The notes under the pieces: generated by a model
Told to the model about the DNA's origin: nothing
The model's database searches: none
Seen by the model: the letters and a program-made list of their open reading frames with translations, nothing else
In this document: positions 1 to 10,186 of the stretch, in pieces
Layout of the letters: every line of letters begins with the position of its first letter
How positions within the stretch are numbered: the first letter of the stretch is position 1
Source of the DNA: Parapristionchus giblindavisi
Taxonomy: Eukaryota; Nematoda; Chromadorea; Rhabditida; Diplogasteridae
NCBI GenBank assembly: GCA_943737045.1
Contig: CALSFV010000022.1
Coordinates: forward strand, 602,501-666,500
Direction: 5' to 3'
DNA: 64,000 nucleotides
Translations under genes and position numbers: made by a program

Positions 1-1711
1 TGAAAACAAATGGGAACCAGGTGATTTGGGGTGCACTACTATCATGAAGTAAGAGGGACAAAGGATTGGACATTAGTGTCACCATAGTTTAATTTTAAAG
101 AAATTGGACACAGTAAAAGTTCGATGAGGGAACTTTTATCTTTGTTTATCAACCGAACATCCCAAATTATTATCCTCTTATCTTTTCCTAATGGGACTTG
201 AGGCTCTAGTGCTCTTCACGAACAAAAGAAGAAAGAACAAAAATGGTCTACACTGACAATTTAGGGAAATATTTTTTGTTTTCTTTTCTGGATTTTGGTG
301 ATTTGATTAGTCCGTTATGTGAAATAATATAATTTTTTTTACTAAAAAGAAAAATCTTCAGCAGATAACAGCATAGTTTCAACAGCTCACATTTCATTTT
401 CAATTTAAATTTCAAAAAAAAATCAAATTTTTGAATTTCAAAGATTTTCCAATGAGATTGCTTACAAGCGAAGACATTTTTTTGTGTAGTGAAAAAAGAA
501 GAAGAAGATGGAGTAGATGAAGCTTGTCTTTCAACACGAACGATATATACAGAGAGTAGTCACTCAGGGAGGAAAAAGTGAATTATGGAAGAAGATGAGG
601 GAGAGGGAGAGGGACAGAGGGAGAGGGAGAGGGAGAGGGACAGAGGGAGAGGGAGAGATACAGAGGGAGGCGGGAGGGCTATACGCATCAGTGACAGAAA
701 AGACTCAACTTCAATTAGACATGAAATGCGGGATTCAGGATAAATAGACCAATATGCTCCGCTTTTATTTTCAGCAAAACCGAACAAATTTGGGAAAATT
801 ATGAAAATATTGCAATATCGACCAGTAAGAAAATTGTTTTGTTGGCGAGCATTATTGTACAAAGGATAGATAGAGGAAATAATAACTATATTTGCGGGAA
901 AAAGAGAGGTGGACAGCCGAAAAGGCCTATTACGGTATTTTTATGAATGAAAATCTACATGTATTGTGTGCAACAATCGTATTGCATTTATGTTTACAAT
1001 TAAAATACATAGCAAATATATTTTTGATAGAGATAATGTTGGTTATTCTGCATGTAAATAAACGAATTCATTCGCTACAAATGCTTACGCTACATTGCGG
1101 GACTAATTGAGCTATAAAAATAACGCATCAGGATAAATAATTTAAACTGATCACTAGAGATGTCGCCAAAACTTTGCCACATCTATCATCCTCACTGCTC
1201 TCTTGCTTTCTTTGTCTACCAGGGAGCGTTGCCAGAGCGGAGAGAAAAATTTGCTTATGGTGTGCTTTTAACTTTCAGTCTTGAGACTATAAGGCAAGAT
1301 TGCACCGTAATCTTCCCAGATTAAGTAAATATTACTTTGATCTAGTAACACTCTCCAGTTCGAGATTAAAATAATATTGGTCATTATCACAAGTCCAATG
1401 CATGAATCGCAACTATGGTGCAAATGCTGTGCGAAAGTTCGTTGAAACCGAATACTCTACACATCTCGACTCTCTCAAACCCTTCAGACATATGTTGAAA
1501 AATCTCATTTTGCTCTTACTACAGACGAGTTTGTTAGTTCTAGTCAGGCGTTCGCATATATGAAACTAAGTAATACACAAAATTCTCGCCAGACTTGATT
1601 TGCTTGCGAGAGAGTATATCATGTTCAGAGAATTCAATTTAGCATAGCTCAAATTAGCATACAATAATTTCGTTGTGAATGCAAGCGAACAAAAAACTGC
1701 AAAAATGTGTT

Positions 1712-1820
1712 AGAGGCACACCTGGAGCTAATTTGGAGCTCTCCGCGCAACACTCTCGCTTTATTTGCTTGCGAGAGTATGTCAAGAGCGGACAGTTTGA
1801 AATTAACTGGGGTGTTCCTT
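1712..1820. repeat. Family A hairpin repeat (MITE-like)
   Basis: The left end reads like AGGCACACC..GAGCTAATTT and the right end like its reverse complement (AATTAACTGGGGTGTTCC). The core is an imperfect hairpin of the type CTCTCCGC../..GCGGACAG. Another partial copy lies at about 1190-1272. This is one of about 20 copies of the family in the window. Confidence 0.75.
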
Positions 1821-2395
1821 GAAAAGTATACAAATAAATATTCGAAGTACTGATTCAGGAATTCCAAATAAACACGATGCCGAAAAAAATAGAGAAATTC
1901 TGGATTAATTATTAATTGATTCGGACAGAAATTACGGGAAAGTGACAGATTCTATGAGAAATAGTGGGAATATACGATGAATACTAGAGCGTGCTCCGCT
2001 ACATATTTTCTCCATGCATAAATTTCTATATTTTAATTCATTTTTTAACTTGTTGAAACATCTTTATGGTGTATAAAAAACTTAATGGTAAATAAAATCC
2101 AAAACTTGCTAAAACAAAAGAAAACAACGGAAATCTCTACTCGTTTTGCACACTCTCTCGAATCTTTTTTGATTTCTTTCGCTACTTTTGAACGCCACAT
2201 TATCGGATATATTTTTCGAAACATTGACATTATCAGCTAATGGGTGTTTCGTAGATAGGTTGCCATGAAAAATCTATTTTCGAAACTCGGACGACAAATA
2301 TAATTGATATCAAAGCTCTATACAGATATGCATATATCTCATATACAGAGCGATGCACAGAGATTATAAACATTTGACACTCATATACACGGTAA

Positions 2396-2512
2396 AAGGC
2401 CCAGCCTGAGCTAGTTTCAAACACTCATCTATGACAATTCTCTCTCACTTTCTTCATCTACGAGAGAGCGCTGCCAGAGCAATGAGTAAAATTAGCTTAT
2501 GTTATGCGTTGA
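2396..2512. repeat. Family A hairpin repeat, diverged
   Basis: It has the GAGCTAGTTTCAAA end and the core pair CTCTCTCACTTTCTTCATCT / ACGAGAGAGCGCTGCCAGAG. The right end (AAAATTAGCTTATGTTATGC) is diverged from the family ending. Confidence 0.65.
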
Positions 2513-3235
2513 ACGTACCAATTTCTCACAACATCTCACCACTTTCGATCTATGAATTATTAACACTCCGCGATGTGGAATGGAGTGATATGGGGAAAGT
2601 GCGGATTCAAAAGTTACGAAAAGAAAAGAAATGAAAAGGCGAGAGAGCAAGTAAGACGAGGAGAGATTTCTCTGCTTTTCATTTATTTAGATACTTCTGA
2701 ACAGAGCGTAAAGTGCTGGATTCAAACGGATCTCAAGTGAAAGGGAGGTAGAGGGAGAGAGAGAAAGGGAGCGAGAGAGAGAGGGAGAGGGAGAGAAAGG
2801 GAGCGAGAGAGGGAGAGAAAAGGAGAGCGAGAGGGAGAGACAGAGGGAGAGGGAGAGAGAGAGAATGGAGATGTAATGAGTGATGCGGGTAAATGAGTGA
2901 AGGTGGCGAAGACAGATTTCAGGAGGAAGAGCGAGAGCTCCTGTCAGAAACTTGTCAAAAGTCGTCTCCTCCCTCTCTCTCTCTCTCTCTCTCTCCCTCT
3001 CCCTCTCCCTCCCTCTTCCTCTCCCTCTCTCTCTCTCCCTCTCTCCCTCTCCCTCTCAATCTCCCCTTCCTCCTCTTCATAATCCCTTTCAGTGCAAGGA
3101 TGACACTTTCTGTCCTAAGATCAATCCAATTAGAGCGGCAGATATAGCTTGACCAAAACACATATTTGGATAGCAGGGAGTCGTATTTCGTTCTGATCTT
3201 TGAACCGCGGAGCTCCTACTGCTGCGTGGGTTGTT

Positions 3236-3349
3236 ACAGGCACAGCTAATTTGAAATTCTCCGATCTGGCAGTGTTCTCTCGCGTTCTTTGTCTGCGAGC
3301 GAGTGTTGCCAGAGCGGAGAGTAAAATTGGCCTGGGATAACACTTTAAC
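3236..3349. repeat. Family A hairpin repeat
   Basis: The element runs from CAGGCACAGCTAATTTGAAA, through the hairpin core (TGGCAGTGTTCTCTCGCG / CGAGTGTTGCCAGAG), to AAAATTGGCCTGGGATAACA. It is an imperfect palindrome of about 114 bp with a central loop containing TTCTTTGTCTGCG. Confidence 0.75.
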
Positions 3350-3848
3350 TTCTACTTTAAATGGAGTTTCGTCTGGGTTCTATGCAATTTTAAGTTTTGC
3401 GAGTATTTTAAGATCGCGTAAAGATGCAGCAACACGATCAACCGTTCATGAATTGTCTAGAGTATTGGACCCCATTGATCTGCGAATGACCTCTGTCATT
3501 GCTCACTGCGTCAATATACGAACGTGAGAATTATTAGTTTTACTATTACTCCTCCGATATGTAAGGTATTATCACACTGACGCTGATAATGATGAAATCG
3601 ATAATTATTTAATCATTCACGTATTTAGCATGATAACACCCTAAAGTTTGGAGGAAATCATGCCTTAGTTTTTCGTATCCTTAATCTTAACAGGAAATGG
3701 GATGACTCTAAGGGTCGATGGACGACCGTCGATTATGATAGTGATATCGGTGTGGGTTTTGTGGCTGTTTCGAAACTTCGAATCTTGGATGCATCCCTTT
3801 GAGTATTCGTAATATTGAATATTTGAAGATAACATTGAATATTGGAAC

Positions 3849-4015
3849 CATACGTGGGCACCACTGCCGCTAGCGGCAATACACCCCCGATTTTTGGCAC
3901 CCGACCCCCCGATTTTCCAAAAACATCACTTAAAATGACGTATAAATGCTCCATTTTTTGCGTCCGACCCCCAAAAACGATTTTCATTTCCAGCGGCAAT
4001 GCCCTCCCACGTATG
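3849..4015. mobile_element. Family E element: 167-bp TIR transposon with 8-bp target duplication
   Basis: The ends are inverted repeats, CATACGTGGG and CCCACGTATG. The element is flanked by the same 8 bases, ATTGGAAC, at 3841-3848 and 4016-4023. Its interior has repeated CCCCCGATTTTTGG-type C-runs. It has no coding capacity, so it is a non-autonomous element. An 8-bp duplication is typical of the hAT superfamily, and that assignment is an inference. A second, clearly related copy is at 61691-61874. Confidence 0.88.
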
Positions 4016-5105
4016 ATTGGAACCATCCACTGGACAGGGATAGTTATTTATGATTCACAAGGAAACGGATTTGTTGTTCATTTTCATTGCCGAAATAATA
4101 AGAATACGTCAGGAAAAGTAACATGTGAGTGAAATGAATAAGTTCGGCGATCATTTTATTATGTGTATGCGTTTTCATGTTCTCCAGCTCTCCTTCTCCT
4201 TCTCCCTCTCTCTCACCCTCTCCCTCTACCTCTCTCCTTCTCTCTCCCTCTCCCTCTCCCTTTTGGGGCGTCCTAAACAAACCGCTAATCTCCTAGTGCT
4301 CGTGCGACTCTACACGACTTACACACACTTTCGAGCTAGATTCGGCACATAGACCAAGGCATAAAAAGGAAGATGTGTAGATTTGTTTCAGCCCCAAAAT
4401 CGCATATATCTAAAAAAAGGAGTTAGATTATTCTTGGCACGGTGCCAACATCACAAACGCTTTATCAATTTATGTTGTCAGCATATCATATGCAGAGAGG
4501 CCGAAACATGAATCATCTTGTCCAAAAGATCTATCCTCGGTCTCTGAAGAATTCAAGAAAACGTGTTCGATTTTGAAACTTGATTAGAATTTAAGTTTGT
4601 AGGACTGTATTCATAAGCATATTTCTGTCCAAGTGAAAAGAGGGGATGAATTGCCGTCTCGTATAAGCAATTTCGAAAAAAAATGAGCGGAAATGAGCTT
4701 AATCAAAGCGTAACTACGAAAGCGAAGTGTATATATCAAAGTCCACGAAGATAACGAAGATTATATTTATCCCTCATGTGAAACGCATACCAATTGAATG
4801 TAAACATAATTTGTGTGCTTGTTTGTATTTTAACTATGTGCAAGAATGAAAACTTCATTGAACGATGTGTTGAGAATAAAATATATTTTGTATTATATTG
4901 TATCAGCGTGTATATGGACTAAACGAAGCAAATACCGATAACGAGATAAAATAACTCTAAATATGTTTGATTGTTATTGCGATGGATTTGCATAGGGGCT
5001 ATGGGAGAGTTGGAAGGGGCTCCCAGGACACTAAGTGAGCGTTAAAGTATTGTTCTCTATTATTCTTGCTTTACACTCTTGTATTGTTTCATGCTAACCA
5101 TAACG

Positions 5106-5250
<145 letters not shown>

Positions 5251-5478
5251 TTTGCTGGAATAAACAAATAAATAAGTACCATATCCGCCACTATAAGTCA
5301 GGTTACTTTTAGTTGTTAAGATCAAATGATCAGTAAAAAAATCGAATTTCATTCGTCTTCGTCTCGTCGAAAAGCGAATTGGTCAAGCACTCTCCCCAAT
5401 GACCTCTAACTATCGCAAGAAGGCAGTTCGAGACGAAAAAAGAGCACTTTTACCTTACACTGTACACAACCTCTTCAC

Positions 5479-5486
5479 TATTTAAG
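5479..5486 (+). promoter_or_regulatory. Probable TATA-like box of the first collagen gene
   Basis: TATTTAAG lies 35 bp upstream of the start codon. The two sister collagen genes have TATAAAAG at the same distance, so the position is conserved although the sequence differs. Confidence 0.55.
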
Positions 5487-5520
5487 TGCCTACCTTCCCC
5501 TCATTCATCAGCTTCCAGTC

Positions 5521-6507
5521 ATGGACTCCGAGTCAGCTCATAAGATTAAGGCGTACCGCGTTGTCGGCTATGCTGCCGTCACTTTCTCCGCAGTCGCTGT
5601 TCTTTCCATCGCCGTGACTCTTCCCATGGTGTACAACTATGTTCACCAAATGAGAAGAACCACCATCCATGAGCTCCAGGCTTGCAAGGTACCGTAATCA
5701 CTTCTATTTTGAGATACAGTATTCCGTAGTACAGTAACCATTTCTAGATTCGATACAGTAATCAGTTAAAGCATGACCTAATGATTCCTTCTTCAGGGAC
5801 ACGCCAAGGGAGTCTGGACTGACGTCTTCGCCATGAAGGCTCTTCCTTCTCATAACAGAACCGCCCGTCAGGCTTACTGGGAGGATGCTCAGTGCAACGG
5901 ATGCTGCCTTCCCGGACCCGCCGGACCTCAGGGAGCCCCCGGACGCGCCGGAACCCCTGGTCACCCCGGAGCCCCCGGACAACCCGGAAACCCTGGACGT
6001 CCCCCAAGCACCCCTTGCGAGCCCCTCACTCCTCCTCCTTGCCAGCCTTGCCCCGCTGGACGCCCTGGAGCTCCCGGTGCCCCTGGAGCCCCCGGAAACG
6101 ACGGAAGACCCGGAGCCCCCGGACAGAAGGGAGCCGACGGATTCCCTGGAGAGCCCGGAAGCCGCGGAAACAACGGTGGAGCTGGACGCCCCGGAAACGA
6201 CGGAAGACCCGGAGCCCCCGGAAAGTCTGCCCAATCTGGCCGCCCCATCCCCGGACCCCCTGGACAGCCCGGACGCCCTGGATCTCAGGGACCTCAGGGA
6301 CCCGCTGGACGCCCCGGAAACGACGGAAGACCCGGAAACAACGGATCTCGCGGAAACAACGGAGCCCCTGGAGCCCCCGGAAACGATGGAGCCCCTGGAC
6401 AGCCCGGTCGCGACGGAAACTCCGGAGGATCTGGAGAGCGCGGTATCTGCCCCAAGTACTGCGCCCTCGACGGAGGAATCTTCTTCGAGGATGGAACTCG
6501 CCGTTAA
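5521..6507 (+). CDS. Cuticle collagen, copy 1 (two exons, 292 aa)
   Basis: Exons are 5521-5688 and 5797-6507, separated by a 108-bp intron. The protein is a nematode cuticle collagen, a secreted structural protein of the extracellular cuticle. Residues 1-56 (exon 1) form the N-terminal domain with one hydrophobic membrane/signal segment (VVGYAAVTFSAVAVLSIAV). Exon 2 contains an RTAR site (in HNRTARQ) fitting the RxxR processing motif of furin/BLI-4-like proteases. It also has the first cysteine cluster (CNGCC), two Gly-X-Y blocks split by a short non-collagenous stretch (PCEPLTPPPCQPCP), and a C-terminal non-collagenous tail with CPKYCALDGG and EDGTRR. The length and layout fit a typical 290-300 aa cuticle collagen. 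The start is the only Met before the hydrophobic segment. Strongly biased codons (GGA for Gly, CCC for Pro) suggest high expression. It differs from copies 2 and 3 at only a handful of residues. Which C. elegans col gene it matches cannot be decided here. Confidence 0.96.
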
Positions 6508-6556
6508 ACGACGAATTCATCTCTTTTCGAATGCCCATAAGGCTAACGATCTCACG

Positions 6557-6562
6557 AATAAA
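6557..6562 (+). terminator. Poly(A) signal of collagen copy 1
   Basis: AATAAA lies 50 bp after the stop codon. The surrounding 3' UTR (GAGATCGTTAGCC on the other strand) is conserved in all three collagen copies. Confidence 0.75.
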
Positions 6563-6815
6563 TCGAGATTCTCACTCATTCTTTTCTTTGGTTCATGCAT
6601 AAGACACAGTACAGTACCAAAAAGCATCATACACTTAATGTGCTCTTGATCTTTGCTATTGATATCGTTATCAGAGAAAGGTAGAGACATTATAGCAAAT
6701 CAGTTAGCTTTTGAAAGGAATTCTATAATAACTACAAGTTGTTGTATGGCTGAAACGCCGAGTGCTCTGTTTGGGTGCTAGAGTAGTAATCGATTGTTTT
6801 ATGAGTTTTTTTTTG

Positions 6816-6906
6816 TTTCACCCACCGCTCTGGTAATGTTCTCAAGAAGCGAGAGTGCTTTGTCAGAGCAGAGAGTTTCAAATTTCTTCGGGGTGTCCCT
6901 TTAAAA
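6816..6906. repeat. Family A hairpin repeat, truncated
   Basis: It keeps CCGCTCTGGTAATGTTCTC and GTCAGAGCAGAGAGTTTCAAA followed by GGGGTGTCCCTTTAAA. The outer left end is lost. Confidence 0.65.
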
Positions 6907-7239
6907 GTGCAATACAATCAATGCTTTTAGCAGAGAATTATCAGATAACAAAGAAATTGTAAATGAAGAGACCATTAGACAATGCTTGCGATTAAGCACT
7001 TTAAGTAATCGGTTCTTTGACTATGAGCGAGAATAAAGAAGGGGAGTTTGCCATCAATTTCCAGTAAGTTATCGTATGATCGGAAGAGAATGCTGGAATA
7101 TGCTATATGATAAAGGCAAAGGTATGTACATACCGTTATGCAAGCAAACAAAGTCCGGTCGGGTATGCCATATGACCAATAGATAACATCCCTACCCTTG
7201 CACGCAAATATGCTTGAATATGTTTTGTTTCAATTTGAT

Positions 7240-7410
7240 TTTTTCACTTTTGGTAGATCAAAAATCGATAATTCGAGTCTTTTTTTGGCCGAAGTGTATC
7301 CCACCCCTAGGGACTCTAACTATCAAATATGAATGGTCTAGGATGATTTTGAAACTTTGTGCCCTCAACCTGTCACCACCCCTCCGCTGTTAGTGAGAGT
7401 GCGTTTCAAC
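7240..7410 (+). repeat. Dispersed repeat, solo copy of the 34.5/36.1-kb inverted repeat arm
   Basis: It contains CACTTTTGGTAGATCAAAAA, GTGTATCCCACCCCTAGGGA and GGTCTAGGATGATTTTGAAA in the same order as 36007-36125, with a few substitutions. Three copies in the window make it a repeat family. No coding function is visible. Confidence 0.8.
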
Positions 7411-8387
7411 TTGATAGAAATTTATTGATTAATTGTCGCATGATGCGTCACTAAACCACATATCATATTTATACTGAGGCATTCTACCGAACTATGGTCA
7501 TTATGTAATTATTTAAATTTAAATTTGAAAGTGATATCTTTATCTTTACCTGGTTGAATGCCAACGTCGGACTAGCGATGATTGAGATGGGATGCATGAC
7601 AATCTCAATAAAGAATAAGACAAGAAAGGAAACACAACAACTGCCATGTCTTTAATAGAGAAAAGGGGGCCAGAAAATGTTTACATAGGAAGAAGTTCTC
7701 ATATTTATTTCACATTTCAAATATATTTCTGCTTTTCTAATACATTTCTATAATCAAAATACTTTTTTTTTTAAATTTGAACTCCTGTCCTTTATTAAAA
7801 TTCTGAGAGTGAAATGTCGATCAAACCTTAAATTATCATCTTATGATTAATTGTATACATTACTGTTTAATTGCATTACGCTCTCGTACATGCCCATGCA
7901 AGCTCCGCAGAACGTAAATTTCGATCGGGAATGATATAAAATTGCTATTTCTAAAATTCCGTTCGAATTTTCCACACTAAAAAAATTTACGTGGGACAAA
8001 TGTAACACCGAATAAGCGCGCTTTGTGCCACAGATCAAATGAGCACATTGACAGTAATATTTGTGTGATAACCGTTCCATTGTAGAGAGGAAGGTGTGAG
8101 AGAGAGTAAGGTCAACCTAGAGATATGCTGGAAGCAGAGGAAGCGATTGATTGCGCATACACTGTTCCGGATAATTAACGATATCTAATTCTTGGTAAAG
8201 TGGTGGCAAACATCCCCCGGTCATGTTTTGGAGGGTAGATAATAGGCAAATTGGAAGCACTCATTGAATATTTTCCTCTGTATCAATTTAAGTATTGTGT
8301 AATATGCAACGTTTTTTTTTTGAAAAGATAGATTTATTCGTGAGATCGTTAGCCTTATGGGCATTCGAAACGAGATGAATTCGTCGT

Positions 8388-9374
8388 TTAACGGCGAGTT
8401 CCATCCTCGAAGAAGATTCCTCCGTCGAGGGCGCAGTACTTGGGGCAGATACCGCGCTCTCCAGCTCCTCCGGAGTTTCCATCGCGACCGGGCTGTCCAG
8501 GGGCTCCATCGTTTCCGGGGGCTCCAGGAGCTCCGTTGTTTCCGCGAGATCCGTTGTTTCCGGGTCTTCCGTCGTTTCCGGGGCGTCCAGCGGGTCCCTG
8601 AGGTCCCTGAGATCCGGGGCGTCCGGGCTGTCCAGGGGGTCCGGGGATGGGGCGGCCAGATTGGGCAGACTTTCCGGGGGCTCCGGGTCTTCCGTCGTTT
8701 CCGGGGCGTCCAGCTCCTCCGTTGTTTCCGCGGCTTCCGGGCTCTCCAGGGAATCCATCGGCTCCCTTCTGTCCGGGGGCTCCGGGTCTTCCGTCGTTTC
8801 CGGGGGCTCCAGGGGCTCCGGGAGCTCCAGGGCGTCCAGCGGGGCAAGGCTGGCAAGGAGGAGGAGTGAGGGGCTCGCAAGGGGTGCTTGGGGGACGTCC
8901 AGGGTTTCCGGGTTGTCCGGGAGCTCCGGGGTGTCCGGGGGTTCCGGCACGTCCAGGGGTTCCCTGAGGTCCTGCGGGTCCGGGAAGGCAGCATCCGTTG
9001 CACTGAGAATCCTCCCAGTAAGCTTGACGGGCGGTTCTGTTGTGAGAAGGAAGAGCCTTCATGGCGAAGACGTCAGTCCAGACTCCCTTGGCGTGTCCCT
9101 GAAAAGCGAATGAATAAGTTACGGTATCATGGATTACTGTATCAAACCTATAAATGGTTACGGTACTACATATTACTGTATCTCAAAATAGGAGTGGTTA
9201 CGGTACCTTGCAAGCCTGGAGCTCGTGGATGGTGGTTCTTCTCATCTGGTGAACATAGTTGTACACCATGGGAAGAGTCACGGCGATGGAAAGAACAGCG
9301 ACTGCGGAGAAAGTGACGGCAGCATAGCCGACAACGCGGTACGCCTTAATCTTATGAGCTGACTCGGAGTCCAT
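8388..9374 (-). CDS. Cuticle collagen, copy 2 (two exons, 292 aa)
   Basis: Exon 1 is 9374-9207 and exon 2 is 9098-8388, giving the same exon lengths (168 and 711 bp) and intron phase as copy 1. The N-terminal 56 residues look identical to those of the other copies. Relative to copy 1, exon 2 shows EDSQ for EDAQ, PQGTPG for PQGAPG and GNSGGAG for GNSGGSG. All landmarks are kept: the RTAR protease site, the CNGCC cluster, two Gly-X-Y blocks and the CPKYCALDGG tail. Its intron and 3' UTR are more diverged than those of copies 1 and 3, which resemble each other more. The LTR retrotransposon sits 179 bp upstream of its start codon, just beyond the TATA box, and may have replaced or displaced its distal promoter. 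It is predicted to be functional, because the frame and splice sites are intact. Confidence 0.95.
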
Positions 9375-9408
9375 GACTGGAAGCTGATGAATGAGGGGAA
9401 GGGAGGCA

Positions 9409-9416
9409 CTTTTATA
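9409..9416 (-). promoter_or_regulatory. TATA box of collagen copy 2
   Basis: TATAAAAG on the minus strand, 35 bp upstream of the ATG at 9374. The position matches that in copy 3. Confidence 0.7.
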
Positions 9417-9552
9417 GGCTACCAAATCGTACACAGTTCGGTTTCACTCTCGAGTAGAAAATGTCCATTTCCTATCACTTTACTTCTCTGCTCTCTCTTC
9501 TTTCCTATCTCTCTCTCCTTTGCTCTCTCCCTCTCTCTCCCTCCCTCATCCT

Positions 9553-9787
9553 TGCTATGTATGCTCCAAAGTCTATTATTATAACCAAACTGCATCTTAG
9601 CATACACATTTGCATTTGACCACATTACCCTATTCTATGCTAATGACACGTCATCGTAGTTGACGTGCTGTCTATATTGGTTATTCCTTGATTCTTATCT
9701 AGTTCATCCTGTTGTACCGGTGGTACCTGTTTCTATCTCTACAATAAAGTCTCTATTCTACTACATGTTGTGTCCAAGTACATAACA
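9553..9787 (+). repeat. 5' LTR of the retrotransposon
   Basis: 235 bp, TGCTATGTATG...AGTACATAACA. It contains an AATAAAG motif (a possible poly(A) signal) near its 3' end. I found no difference from the 3' LTR when reading them side by side. Confidence 0.95.
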
Positions 9788-9790
9788 TTA

Positions 9791-9803
9791 TTGGCGACCA
9801 GGA
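9791..9803 (+). promoter_or_regulatory. Probable tRNA primer binding site
   Basis: TGGCGACCAGGAT begins 3 bases after the 5' LTR, the usual place for the (-) strand primer site. TGGCGACC is a common start of gypsy-type primer sites. The tRNA was not identified. Confidence 0.65.
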
Positions 9804-9989
9804 TTGTTTGACGAGCTAACGCGACCAGGATTGACGAGCTCATTTCTTCTCTTCTTCTTCTTGTTGTCCCTCCTCGTAGTTGCGATTACGAGTCCAGGAA
9901 GATCTATATTGCGATATAGATATAGTTCATCGGATTATATTACCAACCTGTAGTTGCGATTGCACGGTTTGAAGATCTATACTTGCGAG

Positions 9990-10110
9990 TATAGATATAG
10001 TTACTGCACTTGCGAGTGTCAGGTAGACTTGTAGTTGCGATTACAAGTAGATATAGTTACTGCACTTGCGAGTGTCAGGTAGACTTGTAGTTGCGATTAC
10101 AAGTAGGTTG
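9990..10110 (+). repeat. Tandem repeat in the retrotransposon leader
   Basis: A unit of roughly 60 bp containing TTACTGCACTTGCGAGTGTC and TGTAGTTGCGATTACAAG occurs twice in tandem. Shorter GTAGTTGCGATTACRAG modules lie further upstream (from about 9878). They may be untranslated leader or packaging sequence; that role is an inference. Confidence 0.75.
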
Positions 10111-10186
10111 AATTGCAAGAAGTACGCCGAAGGCTATCGCGAATTTTCTTTTTGAGCTAAGTGTACTCAAATAATTCGTAGTAAGG

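Larger units (their letters stand above)
6563..8387. other. Intergenic between collagen copies 1 and 2
   Basis: No gene is recognised. About 6580-6800 is homologous, in the opposite orientation, to the downstream flank of copy 3 (about 14600-14900), so the duplicated unit extends beyond the coding region. It also contains a family A half-repeat (6816-6906) and one copy of the dispersed repeat found at 34.5 and 36.1 kb (about 7240-7410). Confidence 0.6.

Noticed and set aside
5704..6649. Long overlapping frames on both strands across the first collagen gene (and the same at 8221-9113 and 14861-15795)
   Set aside because: They are shadows of the Gly-X-Y codon periodicity. Their compositions (Pro/Glu-rich, Ser/Gly-rich, Arg/Trp-rich) follow from shifting GGA/CCC codons, and they lack starts, splice sites or family features.
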